Below are positions 21,722 through 29,799 of a DNA stretch of 64,000 bases, piece after piece (position 1 is the first letter of the stretch; each line of letters starts with the position of its first letter). The DNA comes from Comamonas suwonensis (GTDB taxonomy: Bacteria > Pseudomonadota > Gammaproteobacteria > Burkholderiales > Burkholderiaceae_C). The notes under the pieces are model-generated. The model made no database searches. It was not told the DNA's origin and was given only the letters and a program-made list of their open reading frames with translations. The translations under genes were made by a program, and so were the position numbers. The stretch lies in assembly GCF_012844455.2 (NCBI RefSeq), contig NZ_JABBCQ020000019.1:1-64000 (forward strand), read 5' to 3'.

Positions 21722-22906
21722 GTGACTGAACAGCAGTTGTATGACCTGGCTCCGGCGCTGGAGCTGATGGCGTTTGGCCTGGCTCTGGCACTCGGCCCGC
21801 TGTGCTGGGTGTGGTGGCGTAATCGCGCCACGGGGCCTAGCAAGCGACTGCAAGCGCTTTGTGTGCTGACGCTGTTTCTGACTTTTGATCTGGTGCTGTT
21901 TGGCGCCTTCACGCGTTTGACGGATTCCGGTCTGGGCTGCCCCGACTGGCCCGGCTGCTATGGCAGCTCAAGCCCTCTTGCGGCGCACGCACAGATTTCC
22001 GAGGCCCAGGCAGCCATGCCTACTGGCCCTGTCACCCACGGCAAAGCCTGGGTGGAGATGATTCACCGCTATCTAGCGACCACCGTGGGTGTGCTCATCA
22101 TTGCGATGACCGTGATGTCGTGGAAGCAGGCCCGAGCCGCTCGTCGAGCAGGCCAACCCGAAGCCGCACAGGGCGCGTTGAACCCTTGGTGGCCCACAGT
22201 GACGCTGGTCTGGGTCTGCATACAAGGCGCTTTTGGCGCACTGACAGTGACGATGAAACTGTTTCCGGCCATTGTCACGCTGCACCTGCTGGGTGGAACC
22301 GGCCTGCTCGCATTACTGGCCATTCCGGCTTCAGCCTTGAGCATGAAGCAAGCGGGCCAAACACCGGCCTTCATTGCCAAGGGCTTACGTGCCGCGCTGT
22401 GGCTGTGTCTGGCATTGCTGGTAATTCAGGTCAGTCTGGGCGGCTGGGTCAGCACCAATTACGCCGTGCTTGCCTGCACCACCTTCCCGAGCTGCCAAGG
22501 CAGCTGGTGGCCTGCCATGAACTTTGGTGAGGCGCTGCAGATCTGGCGCCCACTGGGGCTGCTCAAAGATGGCAGCAACATTAGCTTTGAAGCGCTGACC
22601 GCCATTCACTACATCCACCGCCTTGCGGCTTATGCGGTGGTGGCAGCCCTTGCGGGCCTGTGGTGGACACTGCGCCGCGCACCGGCACTGACCAAGCAGC
22701 GCCGCCTGCTGGGCTTTTTTGTAGTGCTACAAGTTTTGACGGGTCTGTCCAACGTGGTCTTGGACTGGCCCTTGGTTGCGGCCGTGCTTCACACTGGTGG
22801 AGCCGCGGCCCTGGTAACGATTGTGGTCTGGAGTCTGGCCGTGACGCGCAGCAATGCCGTCACCACCAACCGACCTGAAATGACGCGCCGCCCTGCTGAG
22901 GCATAG
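21722..22906 (+). CDS. ctaA: Heme A synthase (COX15/CtaA)
   Basis: 394 aa from GTG 21722, with AAGGA six bases upstream. It oxidises the C8 methyl of heme O to make heme A for cytochrome aa3 oxidase, in the inner membrane. Eight transmembrane helices in two four-helix bundles are visible. Conserved motifs include FGAFTRLTDSGLGCPDWPGC in the first loop, EMIHRYLAT with a heme-ligand His, QGAFGALTVTMKLFP, GGWVSTNYAVLACTTFPSCQ (second loop Cys pair) and IHYIHRLAAY. The heme O synthase gene follows 18 bp later, forming a heme O/A operon. The first 22 codons of a longer frame lack a ribosome site. Confidence 0.95.
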   Translation: MTEQQLYDLAPALELMAFGLALALGPLCWVWWRNRATGPSKRLQALCVLTLFLTFDLVLFGAFTRLTDSGLGCPDWPGCYGSSSPLAAHAQISEAQAAMPTGPVTHGKAWVEMIHRYLATTVGVLIIAMTVMSWKQARAARRAGQPEAAQGALNPWWPTVTLVWVCIQGAFGALTVTMKLFPAIVTLHLLGGTGLLALLAIPASALSMKQAGQTPAFIAKGLRAALWLCLALLVIQVSLGGWVSTNYAVLACTTFPSCQGSWWPAMNFGEALQIWRPLGLLKDGSNISFEALTAIHYIHRLAAYAVVAALAGLWWTLRRAPALTKQRRLLGFFVVLQVLTGLSNVVLDWPLVAAVLHTGGAAALVTIVVWSLAVTRSNAVTTNRPEMTRRPAEA

Positions 22907-22924
22907 CGCACAAAGAGTGATTGC

Positions 22925-23830
22925 ATGAGTCAAAGTGAAGCCTTGTTGGACAACACCTCGCGAGTCAGCCAGTTCTATGCGCTGACCAAGCCGCGCGTGG
23001 TGCAACTGATTGTTTTTTGCGCGCTGATTGGCATGGTGCTGGCCGTGCCCGGCTGGCCAACGACTGGCCAGTGGATACATATGGGCGTGGCCTGCGCTGG
23101 CATCTGGCTGGTGGCCGCTGCTGCTGCCGCCTTCAACTGCCTGGTAGAGCGCCATATCGATGCCAAGATGAAGCGCACCGCGTGGCGCCCCACGGCGCGT
23201 GGAGAGTTGTCCAGCCAGCAGGCACTGGCCTTCTCGGCCATTCTTTGCCTGCTTGGCGCGACGATTCTCTGGGTCTGGACCAATTCACTGACCATGTGGC
23301 TGACGCTGGCCACCTTTGTGGGCTACGCCGTGATCTACACCGTGGTGCTCAAGCCTGCAACGCCCCAAAACATTGTGATTGGCGGTGCATCGGGTGCCAT
23401 GCCTCCCGTGCTGGGCTGGGCCGCGATGACGGGCAATGTGGGACCCGAGGCGCTGATTCTGTTCCTCATCATCTTCCTGTGGACCCCGCCGCACTTCTGG
23501 GCACTGGCCCTGTACCGCGTGGAAGACTACCGCCAGTCCGGCCTGCCCATGCTGCCCGTGACCCACGGCAGCGAATACACGCGCCTGCAGATTCTGCTCT
23601 ACACCGTGGTGCTGTTTGCCGCGGGCCTGCTGCCTTTTATGTACGGCATGAGCAGCTGGCTGTACCTGTTTGCCGCCGTGGTTCTGGGCGCTGGTTTTAT
23701 TGGCTACGCCGTGGCTCTGTACCGCAACTATTCGGATGCGCTGTCGCGCCGCACCTTCCGCTTCTCGCTGATTCACCTGAGCCTGCTGTTTCTGGCTCTG
23801 CTCGTCGATCATTACCTGTTCATGGCTTGA
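22925..23830 (+). CDS. ctaB: Protoheme IX farnesyltransferase (heme O synthase)
   Basis: 301 aa, normal length. It transfers a farnesyl group to heme B, the step before CtaA. The UbiA-type prenyltransferase motif is [17 protein letters not shown] (Asp-rich loop 1, ending DxxMxRT), with [20 protein letters not shown] and the second Asp/His loop [20 protein letters not shown]. Nine or so membrane helices. It is co-transcribed with cox15 and ends at a strong terminator; an SCO1 gene, frequent at this place, is absent. Confidence 0.97.
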   Translation: MSQSEALLDNTSRVSQFYALTKPRVVQLIVFCALIGMVLAVPGWPTTGQWIHMGVACAGIWLVAAAAAAFNCLVERHIDAKMKRTAWRPTARGELSSQQALAFSAILCLLGATILWVWTNSLTMWLTLATFVGYAVIYTVVLKPATPQNIVIGGASGAMPPVLGWAAMTGNVGPEALILFLIIFLWTPPHFWALALYRVEDYRQSGLPMLPVTHGSEYTRLQILLYTVVLFAAGLLPFMYGMSSWLYLFAAVVLGAGFIGYAVALYRNYSDALSRRTFRFSLIHLSLLFLALLVDHYLFMA

Positions 23831-23851
23831 TTTTTTGAGCCATCTACCTGA

Positions 23852-23877
23852 AAAACCCGGTTCGCCGGGCTTTTTTA
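23852..23877 (+). terminator. Rho-independent terminator of the cox15-ctaB operon
   Basis: AACCCGG TTCG CCGGGCTT followed by TTTT: a classic UUCG-loop terminator. Confidence 0.9.
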
Positions 23878-23894
23878 CGTCTAACGAATTCAAT

Positions 23895-23935
23895 CACTAT
23901 CAAAAGATGAGCTACTTGCGCTTTATGGTAATGCG
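23895..23935. repeat. Dispersed palindromic repeat, degenerate copy
   Basis: CTATCAAAAGATGAGCTACT followed by TGCGCTTTATGG; half of the palindrome is preserved. Confidence 0.4.
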
Positions 23936-23960
23936 GTAGAAGCCTGAAAGTCATGAAACA

Positions 23961-23995
23961 AAAAAGGCCAGCTCTTATGCAGAGCTGGCCTTGGG
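23961..23995 (-). terminator. Terminator of the tsdBA operon
   Basis: Perfect 12-bp stem AAGGCCAGCTCT/AGAGCTGGCCTT with TATGC loop; leftward reading ends in TTTTT. Confidence 0.9.
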
Positions 23996-24027
23996 TTCAT
24001 GTCCAGCAAACCCGATCAAGTGCCTGA

Positions 24028-25005
24028 TTACAGACCCTTGAGCAGCTTGCCGTTCACTTCCTTGCCGTACATGGAGAACTTGCCGTGGTGCTGTTCAGCC
24101 GTGGCCTGCAAGTTGCCATTGAAGCGGGGGTCTTGACCACGTTCCTGGCTGTTGATGAAGGTTGCCACGTCCCATGCTTCCTGATCGCTCAGCGTCGCAT
24201 TGCCGTAGGGCATGTTGTTCTTGATGAAGTTGGCAGCCTTGTCGATGTCGTGCATGCCAGCACCCCAGTTGTAGGAGTCCTTGCCCCACAGCGGCGGGAA
24301 CACGGCGACATCACCGACAAACTGGCCTTTTCCGTCCGCACTGTGGCACAGCGCGCACTTGGCTTCATAGACCTTGGCACCGGCTTCGTACGTGGGCTTT
24401 TCCTGGGGTTCGCCTGCCTTTTTGAAGCCTGCACCGGGCAGCTTTTCGCCGGTGGGGGCCTTTTGCGCCATCCAGTAGGCGTAAGACTCCAGCGCCACCA
24501 GCACGTCATGCCCATCATCAGGCGCCTTGCCGTTCATGGAGTACATGAAGCAGCCGCGCACGCGTTCGGCAAAGGTGTCCACGTGGTCGGTCTTCTTGCG
24601 ATAGGCCGGGTACATGGGGTATGCGCCCCACATGGGAGCGGCTCCCTTCAGGCGACCGGCATCCAGGTGACAGTTGGTGCAGCTCAGCGGGTTGCCCGAG
24701 AAGCCCACGGCATTGGTGGGCGTGCGTGTGAAGATGGCTTCGCCACGGCGAATCCACTCGCCCATGGGGCCTTCAGGCATGTCTGTTTCGCCGGGAGGCG
24801 TGAATGCTCCGGGCTTGGCCACCACGGCCACGGCCTTGGCATCTGCCGCAGTGGCGGCGACCTTGGCAGGCTCTTCAGCCTTTTGGGGGCTGCTTACGCT
24901 CATGCCATACCAGAGCGCACCGCCCAAGCCAGCAAACATGCACGCCACCACGGCGTATTCAGCAAGATTGGAGCTTTTGGAAGCCGTTTTTTGTTGTTCC
25001 GACAT
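24028..25005 (-). CDS. tsdA: Thiosulfate dehydrogenase, diheme cytochrome c (TsdA)
   Basis: 325 aa from ATG 25005 with GGGAG upstream; a 33-codon upstream extension lacks support. TsdA joins two thiosulfates to tetrathionate in the periplasm. An N-terminal membrane anchor (residues 14-37) precedes two cytochrome c domains. Heme 1 is C109-T-N-C-H113 within the TsdA signature GNPLSCTNCHLDAGR; heme 2 is C217-A-L-C-H221. Cys152 in RVRGCFMYSMNG is the family's unusual axial ligand of the active-site heme. Further signatures are PMWGAYPMYPAYRKK, PPLWGKDSYNWGAGM and LSDQEAWDVATFINSQERGQ. It lies 16 bp after tsdB. An uncleaved anchor rather than a cleaved signal peptide is likely. Confidence 0.93.
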   Translation of the reverse strand: MSEQQKTASKSSNLAEYAVVACMFAGLGGALWYGMSVSSPQKAEEPAKVAATAADAKAVAVVAKPGAFTPPGETDMPEGPMGEWIRRGEAIFTRTPTNAVGFSGNPLSCTNCHLDAGRLKGAAPMWGAYPMYPAYRKKTDHVDTFAERVRGCFMYSMNGKAPDDGHDVLVALESYAYWMAQKAPTGEKLPGAGFKKAGEPQEKPTYEAGAKVYEAKCALCHSADGKGQFVGDVAVFPPLWGKDSYNWGAGMHDIDKAANFIKNNMPYGNATLSDQEAWDVATFINSQERGQDPRFNGNLQATAEQHHGKFSMYGKEVNGKLLKGL

Positions 25006-25021
25006 AGTCAACTCCCGAGGC

Positions 25022-25747
25022 TTAAGGTTTGGCGGGTGCTGCAGGCGCAGCAGCGGCTGGGTTATGCAGACGCTGGTAGTACGCAGCGACAGCCTTGACG
25101 TCATCCGCCGAGAGCTTCTTGGCCACAGCGCCCATCAGGCCCAGAGGGCCGGCTTCGCGCTGGCCCTTGTTCCAGGCATCGATCTGGCTCTGCATATAGT
25201 CGGCAGACAGGTGACCAATGGCCGGGAAATCCTTGCCCACACCCACACCACCGGGGCCATGGCACTGCGCGCAGGCAGGAATGCCGTCCGCCCAGCGGCC
25301 GCGCTCGACCAGCCATGCGCCGCTATCGTCATTCTTGCCGGGCAAAGCACCGCGCACCGCCTTGATGGGCAGTGGCAGGGTGGCGTAATAAGCCGCCACG
25401 TCAGCGCGCTCTTGTTCGCTCAAGGCCTTGGCCATGGAAGCCATGACAGCCGATTGACGGGCACCTGCTGCCAGCTGGTTCAGCTGGCGCTCCAGATAGC
25501 CGGGGTGCTGACCTGCCAGCGCGGGAAAGCCGGCCTGACCTTCACCCTTGGCACCGTGGCAGGTGGCACAGGCGGCAGCGCCGCCCGCAGAGCCGGACTG
25601 GGCAATCTTGGCACCAGCCGTGGCATTGCCGTTCAATGCGGCCTTGGCGGCAGCAGGTTCTTGCGCCCAGGCGCTAGTCGCCATCAGCATGGAAATGCCG
25701 ACAGCCACCCACGACCGGGGCAGAGTCTTAGTGTTCAAGCGATTCAT
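25022..25747 (-). CDS. tsdB: Diheme cytochrome c4-type electron acceptor (TsdB)
   Basis: 241 aa from ATG 25747. The signal peptide ends ATSAWA/QE near residue 29. There are two c4-type domains with hemes at C60-A-T-C-H64 and C159-A-Q-C-H163, each followed by the GLxGQ/P-type loop (FPALAGQHPGYLERQLNQLA; FPAIGHLSADYMQSQIDAW). TsdB accepts electrons from TsdA and passes them to the respiratory chain. The C-terminus is a Pro/Ala-rich tail. No good ribosome site is seen. A complete IS element begins 139 bp upstream of the start, so the native promoter may be disrupted or replaced. Confidence 0.88.
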   Translation of the reverse strand: MNRLNTKTLPRSWVAVGISMLMATSAWAQEPAAAKAALNGNATAGAKIAQSGSAGGAAACATCHGAKGEGQAGFPALAGQHPGYLERQLNQLAAGARQSAVMASMAKALSEQERADVAAYYATLPLPIKAVRGALPGKNDDSGAWLVERGRWADGIPACAQCHGPGGVGVGKDFPAIGHLSADYMQSQIDAWNKGQREAGPLGLMGAVAKKLSADDVKAVAAYYQRLHNPAAAAPAAPAKP

Positions 25748-25885
25748 CTTGGGAATGGAGTTGTACGCCGCGCCCACCAGACCCACATCAGGCTGGTGCA
25801 AGCGCCGACGTCTGGCCGATGATGACAAGGACGTAGAAGCCCATGACAGCAAGCGCATCCCTCGAAGATACTTATATAAGATTAA

Positions 25886-27056
25886 GGAAACTCTGCAAAA
25901 CTCGATTTCAAGCGTGATAGTGCTTGAACGAGTGTGATGTTTGCTTGCCTCTGACACTCAAGATGCCCGCGTTTCGCGGGCATCTTGCTTTTTACGCACC
26001 CACAACAGGCTTGGGTTGGCTGTTCACTAGCAAACGGCCACGGGCCATCCACAAGTTCGCCAAGGCAAACAGGGTATGCAATTGCTGTGTGTTCTTTCTC
26101 AAGCCTCGGTAGCGAACTTTGACGTGGCCAAACTGACGCTTGATGACTCTGAATGGGTGTTCGACCTTGGCCCGGATTTTGGACTTCACCTGCTCAAGCT
26201 GCTCTTGCATGGCCGATACCGGGTGCTGAAGGTCTAGAGCCTTGCGCTGGCTGCGCTTCATGGCGATATGCCATTGGAATTTTCGCTCAGGTTCTGGCGT
26301 CGGCATGTCGGGGCGTTTGTCTGCACCTTGGTAGCCTGCATCACCATAGCCATCAATCTCTTTTCCATGCAGCAGGCTGTTGGCTTCAACGACATCACTG
26401 ACGTTGGCCGATGTGCCTCGCACTGTGTGCACCAGACCAGAATCAGCATCCACGCCAATATGGGCCTTCATGCCGAAGTACCACTGATTGCCCTTCTTGG
26501 CCTGGTGCATTTCAGGATCACGAGATTTGGTGCTGTTTTTGGTTGAACTGGGCGCTGCAATCAGCGTCGCATCCACAATGGTTCCCGTGCGAAGCAGCAG
26601 CTTTTTACGCTCCAGCAAGTCCGTGACCGTCTTCAGAATTTGCTCGGCCAGTTTGTGTCTTTCCAATAGATGACGAAACCGCAGGATAGTGCTCTCATCA
26701 GGCGTGGCACTGCCCCATGACAGGCTAGCGAATTCCCGAAACAAGGGCATGTCATGCAGTGCTTCTTCCATCGCTGGATCGCCGAGGTTGAACCACTGCT
26801 GCATGAAGTGAATGCGTAGCAGCATCTCAACAGGAAACGGAGGCCGTCCTTTGCGACCTTCCGGGGCGTAAGGAGCAATCAATGCCACAAGATCCTTCCA
26901 CGGCACGACCTGCTGCATCTGCTCCAGGAATTCGCGTTTGCGTGTTTTTTTGGTGGAAAGGTTCAGGCCAAGATCAAATTGCTGCATAGGCCGGGATGCT
27001 GCCGCACCCGGCACGCATGTGCAAGCACATGCGTTGGGGACTTATGCAGAGGTTCC
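25886..27056. mobile_element. IS5-group insertion sequence, complete
   Basis: 1171 bp. Terminal inverted repeats begin GGAAACTCTGCAAAA on the left and GGAACCTCTGCATAA on the right (complement), flanked by TTAA at 25882-25885 and 27057-27060. A 4-bp duplication of this kind is typical of IS5. One transposase gene fills the element. A GC-rich hairpin with T run at 25955-25990 lies just past the transposase stop. It sits between tsdB and the histidine kinase gene. Confidence 0.92.
25992..26987 (-). CDS. IS5-family transposase
   Basis: 331 aa from ATG 26987; a GTG nine codons upstream is an alternative. DDE transposase of the IS4/IS5 fold. The N-terminal domain has PFPVEMLLRIHFMQQWFNLG, followed by SATPDESTILRFRHLLERH. 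The catalytic triad is visible as D in GTIVDATLIAAP, D in GYGDAGYQGADKR and E in KVEHPFRVIKRQFG with the YREK-like R/K spacing. The frame is intact, so the copy may still be active. Confidence 0.95.
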   Translation of the reverse strand: MQQFDLGLNLSTKKTRKREFLEQMQQVVPWKDLVALIAPYAPEGRKGRPPFPVEMLLRIHFMQQWFNLGDPAMEEALHDMPLFREFASLSWGSATPDESTILRFRHLLERHKLAEQILKTVTDLLERKKLLLRTGTIVDATLIAAPSSTKNSTKSRDPEMHQAKKGNQWYFGMKAHIGVDADSGLVHTVRGTSANVSDVVEANSLLHGKEIDGYGDAGYQGADKRPDMPTPEPERKFQWHIAMKRSQRKALDLQHPVSAMQEQLEQVKSKIRAKVEHPFRVIKRQFGHVKVRYRGLRKNTQQLHTLFALANLWMARGRLLVNSQPKPVVGA

Positions 27057-27101
27057 TTAAGAGCCAATTAATGCCTGGAACAATCGGCTACAAATCCGGG
27101 C

Positions 27102-28946
27102 TCAGAGAGTATCCATACCCTTATCAGCCCCTGCGCTGCAAGCCATGACCGGCAAGTAAAGACGCACCACCAGCCCTGTAGGAGGCGCTGCAGAAGCCCA
27201 ATCGCTCGCATCGCCCTGCTCAAGCCACTGTGCCAGTGGCAGCAGCTCCAGTACGCCACCGCTGCTCTGGGCAATCCGCTGAACAATGGCCAACCCCAGC
27301 CCGCTGCCATGCGCTTGGTGCTGCTTGCGCCAGAAGCGCTGCGTGGCGACGGCGCAATCCTCGTGGTTCAAACCCGGCCCTTGATCAAGCACGGTGAATT
27401 CCACATATCCCGCAATGCGCTCAGGCCTTGGCAAAGTTCCATCCGCTAAGCCACCAGCATCTACCGGCAGTTGCTTGAAAGAACGCTTGAGATGCTTGAG
27501 ATAGCGCATACCCAGCGACACGGGGAAATCCGACGGATCCTGCCCCGCCACCTGCCCATAGCGCAAGGCATTTTCGATCAGATTGCGCAGTGCAGAAATC
27601 AGCAGGGGCTGTGGCACAACCACCCGCAAATCCTCCAGCCGAGCATCGCCCTGCGCCTGCCCTGGCAGCCAGCGCAGACGTTGCTGACCCGAGGGAATCG
27701 CCGTAGCGGCCAGCCCCCAGGCTTTTTCCAATGCATCCCAGGCGCAGGCGGGCTCAGAGCCGCAGACCATGGGGCGTGTGCCATCGCCTTCATCGCCCTC
27801 GTCACCAGCCGGTTGCCCATCAAGTCGCGCCAGCAGCAGCAACTGCTCCAGCGTGTGCTGCAAATGCACCACGCCTTCACCGGCCTGCTCCAGCGCATCG
27901 TGGGTCATCTGCCATTGCATGGTCTGCGCGGCAGGCACAGCCGCCGCATCAGAAGTCGAAACCATTTTCTGTGCGCCCACGCTGGCCACGGCCATCTGTG
28001 CGACTTGCACATGGGTCTTCACCGCCGTCAGCGGCGTGCGCAGTTCATGGGCCGCATCATCCGTCCAGCGGCGCTCCCGCTCCAGCGCGCTGTGCACACG
28101 CTGCAGCAAATGATTAATGGTCTGCACCAGCGGCGCCAGTTCTTTGACCTGGCGGCCCTGCGCCACCGGAGAGTCATCGCTAGGCGGGCGCTGGCTGAGT
28201 TCTTGGCGCAGCGACTCCAGTGGCCGCAGACCCCGGGTCACCCCCCACCACATCAGCACCATGCTGGCCAGCAGCGCCAGCAAAAAGGGCAGGATGATGG
28301 TGTAGGCAAAGCCGTAGATCAGCCCCTCGCGCACATCAATGCGGTCAGCCGTGGCAATGCGCACGCCGTGATCTTCCAGCACATAGGTGCGCCATGGGCG
28401 CCCTCCTTTGATGACGGTGGAAAAGCCCAACGGCAGCGGAGCCTGAAAGCTGGGAGCACCGGCCGTTCGGGCCAGAACCTGCGAATCATCGGGCTCAGCC
28501 GCTTCCGGCATGTGCACGGGCGGCACCTTATCTCCGGCCCTGTCTCCCGCCTGAGCCCCCACATGACTGCGCGGCACCTCCAGCGGAGACGCCGGGATCA
28601 ACGTCGCAGGTCTTTCAGTACCTGCTTCCGCAGCAAATGCTTCAGAATTGCTAGCTTCTGATGCAGGTGCTGTATGCACTTCACTGCGAATCATGCTAAC
28701 TTCACAGGCCACGCCATCACGCGCGACCACGTTAAGCATGGGCCCCCAGTCTTCAGGACTGGCGTTTTGCGGCTTGAACTGATGGACGATGCCCGCCACC
28801 ATGCGGGCCGATGCAATCAGCCGGTCATCCAGCACCGAGCGCAACTCATGGCGCATGCCGGTAAACATCCAGGTGGCGACACCGCCCCAGAGCGTACACA
28901 GCGCCAGACACAGCCATACCAGCAGTCGAACCCGCAAACTACGCAT
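27102..28946 (-). CDS. Sensor histidine kinase, QseC-type
   Basis: 614 aa, longer than typical QseC (about 450) because of a large periplasmic region. TM1 at about 8-28, a periplasmic sensor domain of about 180 residues with a Pro/Glu/Ala-rich insertion, TM2 at about 212-236. The H box is DDAAHELRTPLTAVKTH with H300, the N box LRNLIENALRYG, and the G boxes FTVLDQGPGLN and GSGLGLAIVQRIA. Low-complexity inserts also occur between the H and N boxes. Its start overlaps the stop of the response regulator by one base (TGATG), so the two are one operon. The signal is unknown. Confidence 0.93.
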   Translation of the reverse strand: MRSLRVRLLVWLCLALCTLWGGVATWMFTGMRHELRSVLDDRLIASARMVAGIVHQFKPQNASPEDWGPMLNVVARDGVACEVSMIRSEVHTAPASEASNSEAFAAEAGTERPATLIPASPLEVPRSHVGAQAGDRAGDKVPPVHMPEAAEPDDSQVLARTAGAPSFQAPLPLGFSTVIKGGRPWRTYVLEDHGVRIATADRIDVREGLIYGFAYTIILPFLLALLASMVLMWWGVTRGLRPLESLRQELSQRPPSDDSPVAQGRQVKELAPLVQTINHLLQRVHSALERERRWTDDAAHELRTPLTAVKTHVQVAQMAVASVGAQKMVSTSDAAAVPAAQTMQWQMTHDALEQAGEGVVHLQHTLEQLLLLARLDGQPAGDEGDEGDGTRPMVCGSEPACAWDALEKAWGLAATAIPSGQQRLRWLPGQAQGDARLEDLRVVVPQPLLISALRNLIENALRYGQVAGQDPSDFPVSLGMRYLKHLKRSFKQLPVDAGGLADGTLPRPERIAGYVEFTVLDQGPGLNHEDCAVATQRFWRKQHQAHGSGLGLAIVQRIAQSSGGVLELLPLAQWLEQGDASDWASAAPPTGLVVRLYLPVMACSAGADKGMDTL

Positions 28947-29617
28947 CAGTTGCCGCCTTGAATGCGCCCCAGGCGAAAGCCCACACCGCGCACCGTCTCC
29001 ACAATATCTGTACCCAGCTTGCGCCGCAGATGGTGCACATGCACATTCACGGCATTGCTCTCCACATCAAGGCTGTAACCATAGAGGCTGTCCCGCAGCT
29101 GTTCCAGATTGAGCACGCGGCCCGGCGACTGCAGCAGCGCCCGTAGCAAAGCCCATTCTCGGCGCGACAAATCAACCGCCTGCCCGTCACGCAAAGCCTG
29201 GCCGGCGGCCAGATCCACCTTGACATCGCCCAGCACAATCCAGTCCACAGACCGGCCTGCCGCACGACGCAACAGCGCATGCAGGCGTGCAGCCAGTTCA
29301 TGAAGATCAAAGGGTTTGACCAAATAATCGTCTGCGCCCGTTTGCAGGCCTTCAATGCGCTGCCCCACCGCGTCGCGTGCGGTCAGGACCAGCACCGGCA
29401 GCTCAACGCCCTGACTGCGCCAGCGCGCCAGCAGGTGCAGGCCGTCCTCATCAGGCAGACCCAGGTCCAGCACGCACACATCAAAGTGCGATGATTTGAT
29501 GGCCGCATCCGCCTGACTGGCGCAGCCCACCACATCGACACCAAAGCCCTGTAACTGCAGGCCAGCCTTGACCCCGCTGGCGACCAAAGCGTTATCTTCT
29601 ACTAACAGCACATGCAT
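28946..29617 (-). CDS. OmpR/QseB-type response regulator
   Basis: 223 aa from ATG 29617; a longer frame adds 18 residues that do not belong to the fold. Receiver domain with D7/D8-type acidic residues (LLVEDN), phosphoacceptor D51 (VCVLDLGLPDEDG), T79 and K101 (YLVKPFD). The C-terminal winged helix starts at about 125 and includes LSRREWALLRALLQSPGRVL and NAVNVHVHHLRRKLG. It pairs with the downstream kinase. The dsbD-like gene begins 182 bp away on the opposite strand, a shared control region that suggests it is a target. Confidence 0.95.
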   Translation of the reverse strand: MHVLLVEDNALVASGVKAGLQLQGFGVDVVGCASQADAAIKSSHFDVCVLDLGLPDEDGLHLLARWRSQGVELPVLVLTARDAVGQRIEGLQTGADDYLVKPFDLHELAARLHALLRRAAGRSVDWIVLGDVKVDLAAGQALRDGQAVDLSRREWALLRALLQSPGRVLNLEQLRDSLYGYSLDVESNAVNVHVHHLRRKLGTDIVETVRGVGFRLGRIQGGN

Positions 29618-29799
29618 CGTCGTCACCACGAAACTCTGGCTAGCAGCACCTCTTGAGGTGAGTAAGCGCAAGTTACGTGCCTATTCGTCAAAAGTGATCA
29701 GCATCGCAGATTTAGGTTTTCCCAGCGTTAACCGCGACTTAATCCCTTGCGCCCAAGATTGACGGCTGACTCACTCCGCCTTCGAATGTTCACCCGCCC

